Shown here: positions 23,265 through 35,675 of the stretch, one piece after another
Layout: the number at the start of each line of letters is the position of its first letter
Position numbering within the stretch: position 1 is the stretch's first letter
Assembly: GCA_029204225.1 (NCBI GenBank)
Contig: CM055100.1
Span: forward strand, 33,718,645 to 33,782,644
Source of the DNA: Diphasiastrum complanatum
Taxonomy: Eukaryota > Streptophyta > Lycopodiopsida > Lycopodiales > Lycopodiaceae
Length of the DNA: 64,000 nt
Direction of reading: 5' to 3'
The notes under the pieces: generated by a model
Told to the model about the DNA's origin: nothing
The model's database searches: none
What the model saw: the letters and a program-made list of their open reading frames with translations, nothing else
Program-made: the position numbers and the translations under genes

Positions 23265-24414
23265 GTAAATTTCAAGAAATTTCTACAAATATAAGAACGC
23301 TCATTCACAGATTAGAGTATAGCCCAAATGAACATTCATTAGATTCTATAGCTACCTACTCTAAAAACGAATTGAATCAGATCCTAAGCATTACTAAACT
23401 GAGCTGCACTTGCATAAATTGAAAAAACAAGAAACAAGAACTAATCTATAGCATTTTAGGAGTCCAAGAATCAAGAAACCAACCAGCCTTTTGATCCTTG
23501 GACACCCCAAGAACATCAAAAACTGGAATGTCAGAGAATATGCAAGATTTACACCACATATCCAGCCTATTTAGTTTACATGAATGCTGGTTTCTACATT
23601 AATCCACAAACAAGAAAAGAAACTAATCCTCTCTACGAAAGCAGCAAATCTAATCCACTCTACAGTCCACAACCACACACAAAAGGAGGGAAGGGCAAGA
23701 TTATAAATGCATCACTCAAGAAACAAGCATGATCAAGGAGCTCAATGGATGCACCAAACTCGTGAAGGCTCTTCTCATTTCAGCATGGAGTTGATACAAT
23801 TCACAAAAAACTCCTCTTCACAAAGAGGGAGTCTCTTGAATAAGCAAAAGAGCTCCTTAGGTGGCACCCTAGTGGAATTTCCACATTTCACAAATTACAA
23901 GTGGAATAATGCTCTCACTAGAGGTCACCATCAAAAGGTGGCTCACTCTGCTTTCTTTAAGAGGGGTCTACTTGCATTTATTACATTTGCTTAGAAATAC
24001 TAGTTCCTACATGGTCATTCCATCTTCTGGGATTCACCATGAGGCTTACACAGTTCTTGCATGTCTTTCCTAGCTAGTATTTCCCATCTCTCATACTCGG
24101 CTCTCAGTCTTCATTAGTCTCGTCTTCTCAGAGACCTCCTCGGTCTAATGTGAGAGGTGCTCTTGAGTTGCTCTGTCCTAGTATCTTGGGGATTCGTTAG
24201 AATCAGCCAACATCATCCCACCCCTAATGTGTTGCAGGACCCACTGCAACTCATATTGGACGATGTCGCTCAGCTTTGCATTGGCATCTTCGATCGTCAC
24301 TTGGAAAAGCATAGATCCTCGTTCGCTTACTTAAAACCAAGTGCTTATTGTCGCCAATCTTTATTACAAAAATGTTTTTCGCAAATTGTCGTAGTTTAAC
24401 TAGAATGGTATTCA

Positions 24415-25518
24415 TGATAAGTCAAGGAATGTCCAGATTTTGACGGTTGTTCTTCATATTGTTGGATTGTATGTGCTTGGATAGGCGGATATGAAGGACA
24501 AGCATCAACAGGATGCGTAGCCTGGCAGTGTGGGCACTAAATTGTTTTTCGTCAATAAGGTACCTGTGCAGGGTTTGACTAACCAGACATACTGCTTTGG
24601 ATAGACTTCAGGGTAGCTTGAAACTCGTTGGTGAGTTTCTCCATCTGTAGTTGGTGTTGCTTATTTAACAACTCCAACTGAGATTTCCAAAGCTGATCTT
24701 GGGTATCCTCGATCGGCTTCAACTCATGGAGAGGAGCACGTGGTGCTCGTCTTTCCCTGGATTCGTCAACATCTAATCCTTCGTCGTCTTCCTTGATGGC
24801 ATCAGACATAATTTGAGGCTCATCTATTCATCATTGGATTTAAGCTCGCGTCTAATCCATCTTGGAAGGGCGACTAAAAACCAAATGATGAGCATAGTTC
24901 GGAGGGTTGCTCCTGTACTTGACTTTTGAGGCGTTTGAAACGCGCAATACATTCTCGTACATGTTCATCCTTTGCCTTCTTGATGTTACTCAATTTGACA
25001 AAAGGACTCTCTATCAAGTGAAAGGGCTTAAAACGCTTGATAAAGGACTCTTTCAAAATTGATCAGTCTGTCTTTTCATCACGATCAAGGTTGAAAAACC
25101 AATCACGTGCTTTAGCGATCATGGTCATTGAAAACAGTTGGGCCATGGCATCGAGAGATGTTTCGCCATACACATCACATGCATTCTCAAAGATTTGCAA
25201 AAATCTTTGAGGGTCCGAAGTTCCGTCAAACTTCGGTAGATCGAGCTTGGGTGTATGTCTCTCAAGATGAGCTCCGTGGGTAGCAGAAATTCCATTAGGG
25301 TTGGTTCTGACCTGTGAGGGCTCAGCACCAGAAAAATGGGGTCGTGCACATGAAGACTCTGCTCTATCAGGTTCTTGTCCCTCGAATGGGTTTGTGGATG
25401 GCTCTTGGAGTTCGGCTCGCATTCGGTAGAACCTATGGCATCTGATTTGTTCAGCTACAGGGGACCTGACCTCGTATGGATAATCGTCTGAAAATTCAGG
25501 GTCTTTGTGTTGGTCCAC
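24415..25518 (-). pseudogene. Ty3/gypsy gag remnant
   Basis: Pieces on the minus strand lie in gag order. A capsid N-terminal part (25518-25063) has LDLPKFDGTSDPQRFLQIFE and AKARDWFFNL. A capsid C-terminal part (25056-24874) has FIKRFKPF and VRECIARFKRL. A Gln-rich helical region (24809-24579) follows, and then a knuckle-like CPHCQATHPVDAC near 24530-24490. The frame is broken between pieces. No ATG starts the first piece. Position and order would fit the same minus-strand gypsy as the RT at 23264, but about 1.1 kb between them (23300-24400) is unassigned. Confidence 0.75.
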
Positions 25519-25559
25519 TGGGTACTGGTGTTTTTGAATTTGTTTTTTTTTTTTTGGGT

Positions 25560-26041
25560 TTTTGCGGTTCCTACGGTTTACAGTGGTGCGGGTGATTGCG
25601 ATCTGATGCGGTTGATGGATTGTTGCAATTAGTTGCGTTCGGTTACGTTCAGCTGTCTTAGGGTTTGGATCTTGTTTATGGTATGGGACATAAGTAGCGT
25701 TTGGATCTTGAGTATGCTATGGTTTGTGGTGGTATGCTTGTGATTAGTTATTGGATAACAAGGGGGTGCTAGATCAGCCAAGTTGCATGATTGTATGTGG
25801 TAGCTAGCTATGGTTGGGTGGTGAATACTTGAGGCCACTTGTTATCTACCTTTGTGATTAAAATTAGGAACACAGGTGGAGGAGAGATCCATGGAGGCTT
25901 GAAGATCCTTGCAGGTGGAGGCATCCTAGCTTGGAGTTGGGGAGCATCTTGGAGCTTGCAAGTTACTTGGAGGACCTTTGGAGGCACTAACTTTGGATTA
26001 GGATGACTTCCTGACTTCATTTGTAAAAGTGGTGTCAGAGC
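25560..26041 (+). repeat. LTR end and primer-binding site of a plus-strand gypsy element
   Basis: TGGTGTCAGAGC at 26030-26041 is a one-mismatch version of the initiator-Met PBS on the plus strand. The sequence before it is inferred to be the 5' LTR, followed by about 1.1 kb of leader and then a gypsy gag (27145). The LTR 5' boundary is not resolved because no second copy is present in the window. Confidence 0.5.
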
Positions 26042-26420
26042 TAGACAAAGGATGATAACCTTTCTAACCTTCTTCAAATTCTATAAAGATCACAAACTAA
26101 TTTTTTGGGAGAAGATTATTGGCTTTTCTAGTAATAGGAAGCTTGTAGTTGAAGTACCCAATGAATCTAGTTCTCTTGATAAAGAGTAGTGATGCTTATA
26201 GAATTGGTTAGTGGCTGATTTTTTATTATGTTAGAGAAGTTTTAAAGTGGGCTTTTGGTTTTAAATCTTTTTGAAAAAATATTTGTGGAATGGTTAGAGG
26301 AAGTCTTCCTCTACATTCACAAGTTTTTTTTTTTTTTTGCAAAAAGATTGATTCTAGCTATTTGTTTTGATCAAACCTAGTGTTTTTTTTGCATAAATGA
26401 AGTGTTTAAACTTTTGATTT

Positions 26421-26735
26421 TCATTTTGAAGTTCTATTTTTCAGACCTGTAAATCTAAAAATCAGATCTGAAAAGTGAAGTTTTGATAAAAACTTCATTA
26501 TTCTACCTACTAGTTTCATGAAAATGGCAATGTAGGAAGGAAAAGGTCGTGTAACTTTATGCATATGAAAGGTTTTAAAGTTCTATTTTTTGTCATTTTG
26601 AAGTTCTGGTTTTTAGACCTATAAATCTGAAAAATAGATCTGAAAAGTGAAGTTTTCATAGAGCTTCATTAGTTTTCCATTTCTAGTCACTAGTTTCATG
26701 GATTTGACGAACTAGGAAAGTGAGAAATGTGAAGA
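26421..26735. repeat. Diverged tandem duplication, period about 172 bp
   Basis: TCATTTTGAAGTTCT at 26421 and again at 26593 each start about 125-140 bp of aligned sequence (sharing AGATCTGAAAAGTGAAGTTTT and ACTAGTTTCATG). It lies in the untranslated leader between the PBS at 26030 and the gag at 27145. Confidence 0.8.
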
Positions 26736-27144
26736 TTTGTGTTGAATTTGAAATGTCAAATGGAAATGAAACTGGAATGGAAACTATATGTAAACATTAG
26801 CTTGAAGTACTTAATTGAAGTTTACTATATATCTTTTTCATCAATATACCCACTACTTTTTCCTATGAATAAATGCACTAGGGTGCTTACATAAAGACTA
26901 GTTTTGATTTTTGCTTTGGATTGAGAAAAAAGTATGAAATTGCTTGGTGTAGTTTTCTCTTAATCTTGGATTGAACTTGCAAATGGTACGCTTGGATTGA
27001 GCTTACAAACAATAAGTATTGAATGAGTAAAAGTAAATGCTTTTATTTGCATCGGATTATGTAAGAATTGAATCATTTCTATTATTCTAATTAGAATTAT
27101 TTGATGTTGTATTTGCATAATAGGAAAACACACAAGCAACTCCA

Positions 27145-28075
27145 ATGGATCAAACCAATGAAAACCCATCATTTGATCTATCAAACCCATTGAATGTGGC
27201 ACCAGCTCTTGAACTTTTATACCAACAAATTCAAGCCACTAATAAAAAGCCTTTTGAAACTAATCAAAGGGACCAAGACGTAGAGTCTAGGTTAGCCAAC
27301 CAGAAGAAGCATGTAGTTCCACCTCCCGTGAACTTGTTTAAGGGGGAGAAGAAAGATAAGAACTTGCAAGTGGTAAGTTCATGGCTTAATGTATGGAACA
27401 AATACTTTGGCATGAACCAATCCCCTGAATGTGAAAAGTTGTCCACTGTAACTATGTTCCTTGAGGGAAGAGCCTTAGTATGGTGGGATGACCTAGTTGC
27501 AAAAGGCAATCAACCTTGTACATGGGATGATTTTTGCATAGTTTTTAGGGAATACTTCCTATCACTATTAGATATGACTATGAATACTTTCAAAAGTTGA
27601 GTCATTTAATAATAAATAAAGGTTTTGGAACAATTTATTCAAGATTTTCATGAGTACCTGAATCCACTTTATAGTGACACTCCACCAAAGGTACAAATGT
27701 TAATGTTTATTGATGGGTTACCAAAAGATTACCAAGTGGATGTTCGTAGCAACCATCCAAAAACCCTAGAGGATGCTATTAGGGCTGCAAAGTATGTTGA
27801 TGACACACCTATAAGTAGGCATTTACATGATTACCTGAAGAAGGGGTGGATACAACCTAGTAAGGCTCCTTGGGCATCACTAGTGGTTCTGGTTGCCCAG
27901 AAGGATGGGACTATAAGGTTTTGCTTCAATTATAAGAAATTGAACAAGGTAACTGTTAACAATAGATATCCACTACCGCGGATGGATGAACTAATAGATT
28001 ATCTTGGTGGTGCTAAGTACTTTACCAAGATTGATCTAAGATCGGGATATCACCAGAATCTAGAAACCACAAATC
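27145..28075 (+). pseudogene. Ty3/gypsy gag fused to RT by internal deletion
   Basis: Gag starts at ATG 27145 and has the capsid features FKGEKKDKNLQVVSSWL, FLEGRALVWWDDLV and TWDDFCIVFREYF. A TGA at 27598 and a frame change interrupt it. From 27625 an open frame continues gag (FHEYLNPLYSD, FIDGLPKDYQVDV, TLEDAIRAAKYVDD) and then passes directly into RT: KKGWIQPSKAPWASLVVLV, NRYPLPRMDELIDYL, FTKIDLRSGYH. Zinc knuckle and protease are missing at the junction, around residue 68 of the second frame. RT is cut after the SGYHQ box at about 28065-28075, where a minus-strand Copia begins. Confidence 0.88.
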
Positions 28076-28109
28076 ATCCGAATTCGCGTATTTGTCTTTG
28101 ACCATAAAG

Positions 28110-29163
28110 CGTCTTTGTCCATTTTAACTTCATGAGATGCTGAAACTGTATTTGCTATTTGATCAGGTTGCTTGGCTAAATTCTTCACTTTGAGAATTCG
28201 GCAATCCTGTATCTCATAGTTATTGCGCTTGCAATATTTTTAAAACATCTTCTTCTTCGATGAATTTGGATTCGATGATTGTTCTTGACCTTGAGTCTGT
28301 TTCTGATTTGATGTGGACTGCTTGGAGTTTTTCTGCTTCTATCGTTTCGAGCCCTTGTTGACATATAGAGCATGAGACGAAGAGGTAGACAAAATGTCTT
28401 GACTTCTTCAATTATCTTCTTGCAGCAATATAGTGATAACTCTAGTAAGAGTTAAATCTGAGTGTGTCGTGATGATCATCATTCAATTCTCATATGTAGA
28501 GAACAGGCTTGAAAGTAATATCATAATTCAGTCTTGATCATCTATGACTAATCTGACAACGGCCATCTATTGCAAGAGATTCTTAAACTGGTTAATATGA
28601 TTTTGAAGAGAATCATTGTTCGACATCCTGAGTGTGAAGGATTTCCTTCGAAGATGCAACTTGGTAGTTATGTCTCTCACATCATATAGTAAGCTCAGAA
28701 TGTCCCAAACTTCTTTCGAAGTTTTGGCTTCAGCTATCTGGCCAATTTGAGTATCTGATTTACTGAGGATAATAAACGCGGAAGCTTTACCATCCTTCAA
28801 TTTCCATTTTGAGTCGACTTTGTCGTCTTCATGTTTCACTTCGATATCTGTAACAATATTCTACAACTCGTTGGCGATTAGCAAGGTCTTCATCTTAAAT
28901 TTTCACCAAAATTAATTGGATCCATTCAGCTTGTCTGCGATAAGATTGGCTTTACTTTGAGAATCCATCTGGAACTTTAGTCTATCGATTGTATTGATAA
29001 CGTTAAGAGAGAGAGAGAGGTATCGTGCTATGCTACAATTGGAAATTAATTCTTTCATACTAAAACTGATGCTATGAACTGAAGAATAATTTGATATCAT
29101 GAAAGATATCAAGTATAAGAGCTTGTGCTATGATATAATAGTATTAGGCCTTGAAGAATCAAC
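28110..29163 (-). pseudogene. Copia gag remnant adjoining its PBS and LTR
   Basis: In minus-strand order, the N-terminal piece just after the PBS (29112-28912) includes MDSQSKANLIADKLNGSN. The capsid middle (28839-28567) has KWKLKDGKASAFIIL, AKTSKEVWDILS and LHLRRKSFTLRM. A weak knuckle, CKRNNYEIQDCR (His replaced by Tyr), lies near 28235-28195. The gag is broken by frameshifts. No pol follows: the element ends near 28080 against the plus-strand gypsy fragment. Its gag resembles the one at 63758-64000 (both have WKLKDGKA and TSKEVWDI). Confidence 0.8.
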
Positions 29164-29175
29164 GCTCTGATACCA
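29164..29175 (-). promoter_or_regulatory. Primer-binding site of the 28-29 kb Copia
   Basis: The plus strand reads GCTCTGATACCA. The LTR begins at 29176 (TGGTGGAAAG) and continues upward for several hundred bases, its far end unresolved (at least to about 29700). Confidence 0.85.
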
Positions 29176-30027
29176 TGGTGGAAAGAGGTGAGTGAAAGAT
29201 AGGGCAAATAAAATCAAATAAAAAGAATTAAAACGACAAGAAAGAAAACTTATCGTGCACAGCGAAATAAACTATCTTCCTCTTTCTCTATGCATGACTA
29301 TGCCTATCAATTTCGAACAATACAATAGTGATACAAAACACGTTCGATCTTATAGTAACTAACTTTGAAATTGTTAGTACTACAGTGATTACGTAGCCAA
29401 ACATTCAACATTGAATTATCAGACAAATAATAAGAGATTATCAGTTACAAAAGCATTCAGAGAAGCTTTCATATTGACATGATACTGAATGCAATAAAAG
29501 ATAGATTGATTCTATAAAAGAAAAAAATTAGAATGGAAATGAGCACAAAGGAATTGCAGATCAAAGCCGCATGCTCTGAGCTATCTCTGAGTAACTGTAA
29601 CTCTGTCTGAATTAAGTACTTTCGTTGATAAGTAGTAGGCGCAATAGCAAACTCTAAATCAACTCTAAAGAACTGAACTAGAATGCTCAAGAGTGTTCAA
29701 GCTCACAAGCTTGAGAGAGATGCTAATTATGCTTCAAAGACATTGCTGATCTCTTGATTGCATTGCATTGCATTATCAAAGACTATTGTCAGAGTAATGA
29801 AATCATCCATCAAATGACAACAAGCTATTCTCCACAATTCAATGGAGTAGTAGTTATTCCTCAGTAAATAAAGCTTATAAGCTTTATAGCCCTACAATAA
29901 GAAAAATATCAATTCATGAAGCTTAAAGGCAAAGACAAGATGTTAGTAGAACCTTCAAATTCTACTAATATAGAAGATTCAAGAATTCACTTAAATGACA
30001 ATAATCCCAAAAATCCTATTCTTGCAT

Positions 30028-30430
30028 AGTCCACCTACTCAACCCTTACTTTATTACAATCTACTTCCTTCCCTCAATTCCTCTAGTCTTTTACTACCAT
30101 ACTATCACTAGCCTTCTTGTCCTTACTTCTTCAATTTTGTTTTGAGGCTACATCAATTGAATCCTTCTACTGATTGTGGGCTATCAATAAATGTAGCTCC
30201 TTTGACAATTGTTGAACTTTGTAGGCCCTTATTCCTTACTTAGGTTTTGTGGTTTTCCAGTCGCGATGGTAAGGGAGCACAGGTTTTGCCTAATTTCACA
30301 CTTTTCTTCTCACATATTGTCATTTTAGTGAAACAATATTTCTATCATGAATCTCAAGTTTCCTTTTCACCTTTGGTTGAGGAAAAAAAATAGGTGCCAC
30401 ACTTACAAATTTGTAATTCTAGAAAGTCTT
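30028..30430. repeat. Diverged direct repeat, copy 1 (interrupted by an LTR)
   Basis: It aligns by eye with 31975-32365 over nearly its full length, for example GTCCACCTACTC at the start, AATGTAGCTCCT in the middle, and TTTAGTGAA followed by CACCTTTG near the end. A continuation (CCTCAATATTTTTTTA near 31197) matches copy 2 near 32500, so copy 1 was split by the LTR at 30436-31110. No protein is recognised. Confidence 0.7.
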
Positions 30431-30435
30431 CAGTC

Positions 30436-31110
30436 CAGTTGGAGATGATGAATTCATGCAACCATTCTCTAGCATTCCTCAAAGGGGCCGACAAATTGGC
30501 AGTCATTGACACCGAATTGTCAGACTCCAAAACAAGAACTGAACGTAGATGTCGAGTAGAACGAATTGTCGGGCAAGCCCAACTATCGGGACCATAGCTC
30601 GACAATTGTGAAACTTTAAACCGTCACACTCAACCGTAAAAAAAACGTTACCAGAGAGGTAGTTAACTAGAAGTTTAGGTTAAACCTCTCTTGTAATGAT
30701 GAGTTAAGATGTCTTGTAATCCCACCTGGTGGGCAATAAGCATAGATCAGAAACCAATAGGAAAGTATGCATATAGAATAAGCAATTTACAAATAGCATA
30801 ATACAGATCTTGTAAGAGGAGTGTCAGGTCACCAACGAGTGAGACTTTGCCAACTCACTTTGAAGAAAATACAAAAGAGTTTTTTGTTCTTCCATCTTGA
30901 TTCATGCATTGCATTTGTTACTTGTGATGGATTGTTCCATTGTCTGTGATTGATAGCCGCGTATCTAGGTCTTGTAATGTAATGCAGTGTGTAGTACACT
31001 TCTGCCAAAGAATAGGTGCACCCTTGTAGATAAACTGAGACAAGGCCTTCATCATTCCTATAGGCCATACTACAATATATTTTGCAACTTGAAGTGTTAG
31101 TATTTCTTGT
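30436..31110 (+). mobile_element. Solo Copia LTR (plus orientation), same family as the 6-10 kb element
   Basis: It starts with GTTGGAGATGATGAATTCA, matching the LTR start of the 6-10 kb Copia (TTGGAGATGGTGAACTCA on its coding strand). Downstream blocks match in order: ACCGTCACACTCAACCGTAA, a shared AGTTAACTA block, CTCTTGTAATGATGAGTT, CCCACCTGGTGGGC-like and a diverged U5. No gag or pol adjoins on either side. The right end is approximate. Confidence 0.7.
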
Positions 31111-31974
31111 TTGAATCAATGTTGTACAAATACATTTGTATATATATTTTATCTACACATCCTCTCAATATCACCTTTCTAATTTGACAAAATGTCCTCA
31201 ATATTTTTTTATTTTTGTTTCTTTATGGATTTGATTTAGTTGTCATAATGGCACTGAACTGGGGTGATTGGCTCCCAACCACACAAATCTTGGGTGCTCA
31301 GTTCTTCACTCTTATTTGATGGTTCTAAAGGGAGTTCACTGTATGCTCTTCTACTAATTTTTCAAATTCTATTAGGTTGTCTCTATATTGTCTTCTAAGC
31401 CCTCTCACTAATGTTCTCAATGTTTTCATTTCACAAAGTAAAAATAAATATATGTAAACAAATTGCACTTGTTGATACCTATCTTTTGCATTGATTAGAA
31501 TCATCTTTCTTTCTCCTCCTCCTTGAGATATCTCCCTCACAACGTAGTCCAATTCAATTTACCATGTCTTTTTGGGTGGTGATTTTCACTATCATCATAT
31601 TCCTATGTTGCATGGCATGTAAAGATTATTCCTTGGTTTAGAAAATGCTCATGGCTTTGGCATATTGATAGAATCCAAGTCCCTTCAATAGTTTTTTTAC
31701 CTTACCATCTATGTAAGGGATGAGTTCTTCAAGTTTGGCCATTTGTCTTCTAAATTTGTCATGATTACCTTTTCACTTTTAAAGAATGTATCTTCTAGAA
31801 CCACAATGTGCAGCCTTCTACAATCTCTTATGGGTAATTTCTACACTTTAAACATTTATTACCTCTCTAGAGAAGAGATAGATGTTGTTATGACACATTC
31901 CAATAGCCAATTTAGAAACTGTTCAATGGAGAGAAGGGTGACACCCACTTTGAAGATTCTCTTGATATTTGTAC

Positions 31975-32575
31975 TAGTCCACCTACTCGGCCCTTAGTCT
32001 ACTACAATTTGTCTCTCTTTTTCAATTCATCAAGTCTTCTATTGCCATACTGTAGCCAACCCTCTTGTCCTTACTTCTTAGTTTCATTTGACTACTACTG
32101 CAACGATTGAATCCTCTTGTTGTCAATTAATGTAGCTCCTCTTCCAATTGTTGAAACTTGCAAGCTCTTGGTTCTTGTCAATAACAAGAAATTTTCTCTT
32201 CCTTATATTTGGTATGCATATTCCAATTGCGATAGCAGGGGAGCATGGTTTTTCCCTCTCCCACATTTTCCCTCTCACATATTCAAGCGTTCATTTAGTG
32301 AATATTTTTCATCATGAATGAACAATGTTTCGTTTTCACCTTTGTTTAAGGAAAAAGAGGACTGCCACTCATCCTAGAAATCCCTCATTTATTTGCCATT
32401 CATGTTTTGCATCTTGTATTGGTGCTACTTCCTATCTGACTCAATCTCATACAAATGCAACATGCTTTGTTTATGAGCATATTGAAAAGACATAATATCC
32501 TCAATTTTTTAGTTCACTTTTTTTCTTTCTTTCTTTTTTTATGGAACTTATTTAGCGTTCACAATAGAGGGGTCA
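31975..32575. repeat. Diverged direct repeat, copy 2 (uninterrupted)
   Basis: This is the counterpart of 30028-30430 plus 31180-31240. It is uninterrupted here and so shows the ancestral layout. No coding potential is recognised. It may be a fragment of an older retroelement. Confidence 0.65.
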
Positions 32576-33273
32576 AGACGATGGAGAGTTGTCAAGGCTA
32601 GAAAGGCTATCAAATATCAGGTGAAACATCAAAGGAATAATCAATCCCTTTATTGGATCACCTATGTGGCCACTTGGACCATTCTTGTAAAAGTCTTGTG
32701 ATCATTTGGAAATCTTCTCTCCTTATAGTCATGAGGACCATTCTTTTGACATGGTCATGAGGACACTTCCTTTCATATAGTTGGTGTCAAATTGTCATTC
32801 TTGGCTTCTTATGCACTATAATAGTACTTGGACATCATTGTTCATTAACTGTGAAATTTAAAAGGTCTTGAAAGTTTGACCATTTGGGCTTTTTAGAACG
32901 TCTTTTCCTTGTTTGGAATGACTTTTCTTCCTCAAGAGCTTAACTGCCTCTTTTTTGTATTCAATTATATATCTCTCATATGTGGTGTACTTCATTGTTT
33001 ACTATGATCTTGTATTCACAATTCTCCATGCACAAACTATAAAAGTTGGTAATATGCCTTCACAATCACACTTTCTAAAAGATATTATGCAATCAAAATT
33101 TGAATGCGTGTTTTTTTAAGACTGTAGCAATTTTTTGTTTTTTTCTAGCTATGACCATAGGATCTAGTAAGTGTTTTTGACTTAAAGTTGTGAATATACA
33201 GTGTCGCCCCCGCGCCCCCATCCCCCCACCTTTTCCCTTTTTGGTGCACCCTTTTTAGCTTCCCCCTTAAAAA

Positions 33274-33308
<35 letters not shown>

Positions 33309-34600
33309 GGGGGTATAAATTTTCCACTTTTAAAAATCCTCCTGGTGAAGCAAATGGTTTTATTAATGTGAATCATGTTCATAGGACCACTTTGTTTCAA
33401 CAATGTGTGTACTTTTCTTATTGCAAAAACACTTTGTACACATATGTAAGGATGAAATCTTGGAGAAATGCATAGACTTCTTTAAAAAACCCTGGTGTGT
33501 TGTTTTTAGAGGTTAGGTACACATGCATACAAGTAGCCAACTATTTTCATGGATATGCATGATTTACGAGCCCATGTCATCAAATAAATTTTAATGCATT
33601 GAGACCTTTGAAAACTTTGTACAAGATTTTCAATTACCACTCACTATTGTAATATTCCAAACCACGACCCAACAATGAATAGGCAATGTTCCTATCCAAC
33701 AAATCTACTTTATAATGGTAGTAATAAAGTAGATTGTGAATGGAAAAATAAGAGTGAGGTAAAGACCAAGTCCATATTCTCATCATGTGATGCAACAAGA
33801 TAAAAAAAGATCCAAATGTAGAAGAACCATCATCCACATTCTGATGGATGATAGTTCACCTTCTCTTTGTCATGCCTAAAGTTTTCCATTCAACCTTGTG
33901 ATTTGGTTTATTTCATTCTTTTAATGTATGTGTACTAGACATGAATAAGTATGACCAACTTACAAGTATGGGGCCCAAAGGCCAATGAGTCGTACTCAAC
34001 TTCACAATCATATTCTCATATCCCCAAGACCATATCCTCTTATCTTTATGCTCACAATATGATTCTACTTTGGTAGTTGAGTTGGAAAGCACCTTTGTTT
34101 ACACGTGAAAGGTCCAAGGTACATACCAAGATGTAGAACAACTACACCCATCGAACAAAAATGGTTTCTAAACTTGAATGGTTTGTCATGGACTTGTCAA
34201 GTTGAGGCTTTTGAATCATTCTACACTTGCCTTAGAAAAAATAAACTCAAACTTTTGCCAACTTTGTGCTGCATTGATTAGCATATATCATTAATGCACT
34301 TGGTTTAGGAGTATTAGAATGCAACACAGATCTATTATTGGCTTCCAAAAGCGTAAACATATTTATGCTATATTGATTGATGACTTCATTATCATTATGC
34401 TATAAGATCTCTCTGGGATATTTTGTTGCAATCCTTGTTTGTTACATCACCTTTAACCTCGTCTTGGAACATGGAGATGACAAATTTTATAAAGTACTAT
34501 TGGTTCTTGTTTATGGGATCCCTTATTCATCCATCCAAATGGTTGGCAAGGAAATCTCATTAAAAAATCTTAGTGTCAATCAGGTTTTTCTAGCTCCTAT
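32576..34600. other. AT-rich stretch without recognisable gene
   Basis: Nothing identifiable apart from the G run at 33274-33307. Proline-rich ORFs on the minus strand at 33145-33403 are translations of that G run. A small plus-strand ORF at 34377-34625 has no recognised motif. Confidence 0.5.
33274..33307. repeat. Poly-G run (34 nt)
   Basis: Thirty-four consecutive G on the plus strand, then T and five more G. This is exceptionally long for AT-rich plant DNA, may form G-quadruplexes, and is length-uncertain in any assembly. Confidence 0.9.
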
Positions 34601-34619
34601 TGTCAAATGTGAATTGCAC

Positions 34620-34860
34620 AAATGAGTTTTCAACTTAGCCCCGAGTGATAAATAACTCCTTGTCATTGGAAGATTGGACAACTTGTAATATCAAATTTAA
34701 AAGCATGATCAACTCATCATAAGATGGAGTAGAGACATATTTATGCTCTCATTGTAGCTCCTTGTATCAACAATTCTTCTTGGGCTTGCCTTGTAACTTA
34801 TAGCACTCCTGCTTCTCATGCCCCTTCTTCTTGCAAAAAAGTCAACATTTGATGGTTTTA
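34620..34860 (-). pseudogene. Very degenerate Copia gag remnant
   Basis: The minus strand gives SYDELIMLLNLIL, like the gag segment before the knuckle. A separate frame gives CKKKGHEKQECYK, the second half of a CCHC zinc knuckle, with an extra codon and a stop next to it. Both pieces are short and in different frames. Confidence 0.4.
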
Positions 34861-35006
34861 TAGGGAGATGATGATCTTATGTAGTATGTTGAACTGTTTC
34901 TCTCTTTTTACAATTGTATTTGAATTCTTGTCAGTGTTCTTTCAAAGGCTTAGCCTTTGGACTCCAACTTGAATGATGATAAAAAAAATGTATCGGTTTG
35001 ATAATA

Positions 35007-35215
35007 GAGGAGACATTGTGAAAGATTGTGCAAATTTCAACTTCATTATGATAGGCCACAAGCCTATTTAAAGAGTGGACCTCAAGCCTGTGTCGAATGT
35101 AATCAATAGAAATTGTTAGTTTTGTATGATTGTATGACGATAGAGGAGTTACTGTGAAAGATTATGTGAATCTAGACTTCATTATGATAAGCCTCAAGCC
35201 TATGTCAAATGCTCT
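35007..35215. repeat. Tandem duplication, period about 132 bp
   Basis: GATAGAGGAG...TGTGAAAGATT followed by CTTCATTATGATA and CAAGCCT occurs twice in tandem (from 35007 and from 35139) with about 85% identity by eye. It is non-coding. A 23-nt A run follows at 35392-35414. Confidence 0.75.
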
Positions 35216-35675
35216 CAGCCTTACATTGAAATATTCTGAAATGGGCATTCAAAGTGTGTAAGGAGCTATGTGCCACATATGCCATATTCAACTCAAAGAG
35301 AAATGCCAAACTTGGATGCTTATAGTGACACCCAAATTTTGGCCCCTCCACATTTATATACGAAGCCATGATATGGAGTACCAAAAATCGGAAAAAAAAA
35401 AAAAAAAAAAAAAACTTTGAAATTTTCTAAAATCTTTTTATTTATGTGCATTTATGGTTTTTTTTTTGTTCTTTCTAATAGTGTTATGGAGTTGAAAATA
35501 AAGTGCTTCAAGAATATGGTCGCCAAACTTGACTAACACAATGTATTAAATAATTGAAATAGCCAAATAGTGCTTATTATGAATGGGTAATAATTCTGTA
35601 AGAAGAACTATTTGGAATATTTCTTATACTTACATTAACAATCTCACCAAATTTTTGTTTTCTATGTAAAACACG

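Noticed and set aside
33145-33403. Polyproline ORFs on the minus strand
   Set aside because: They are produced by the 34-nt G run. No conserved sequence around it.
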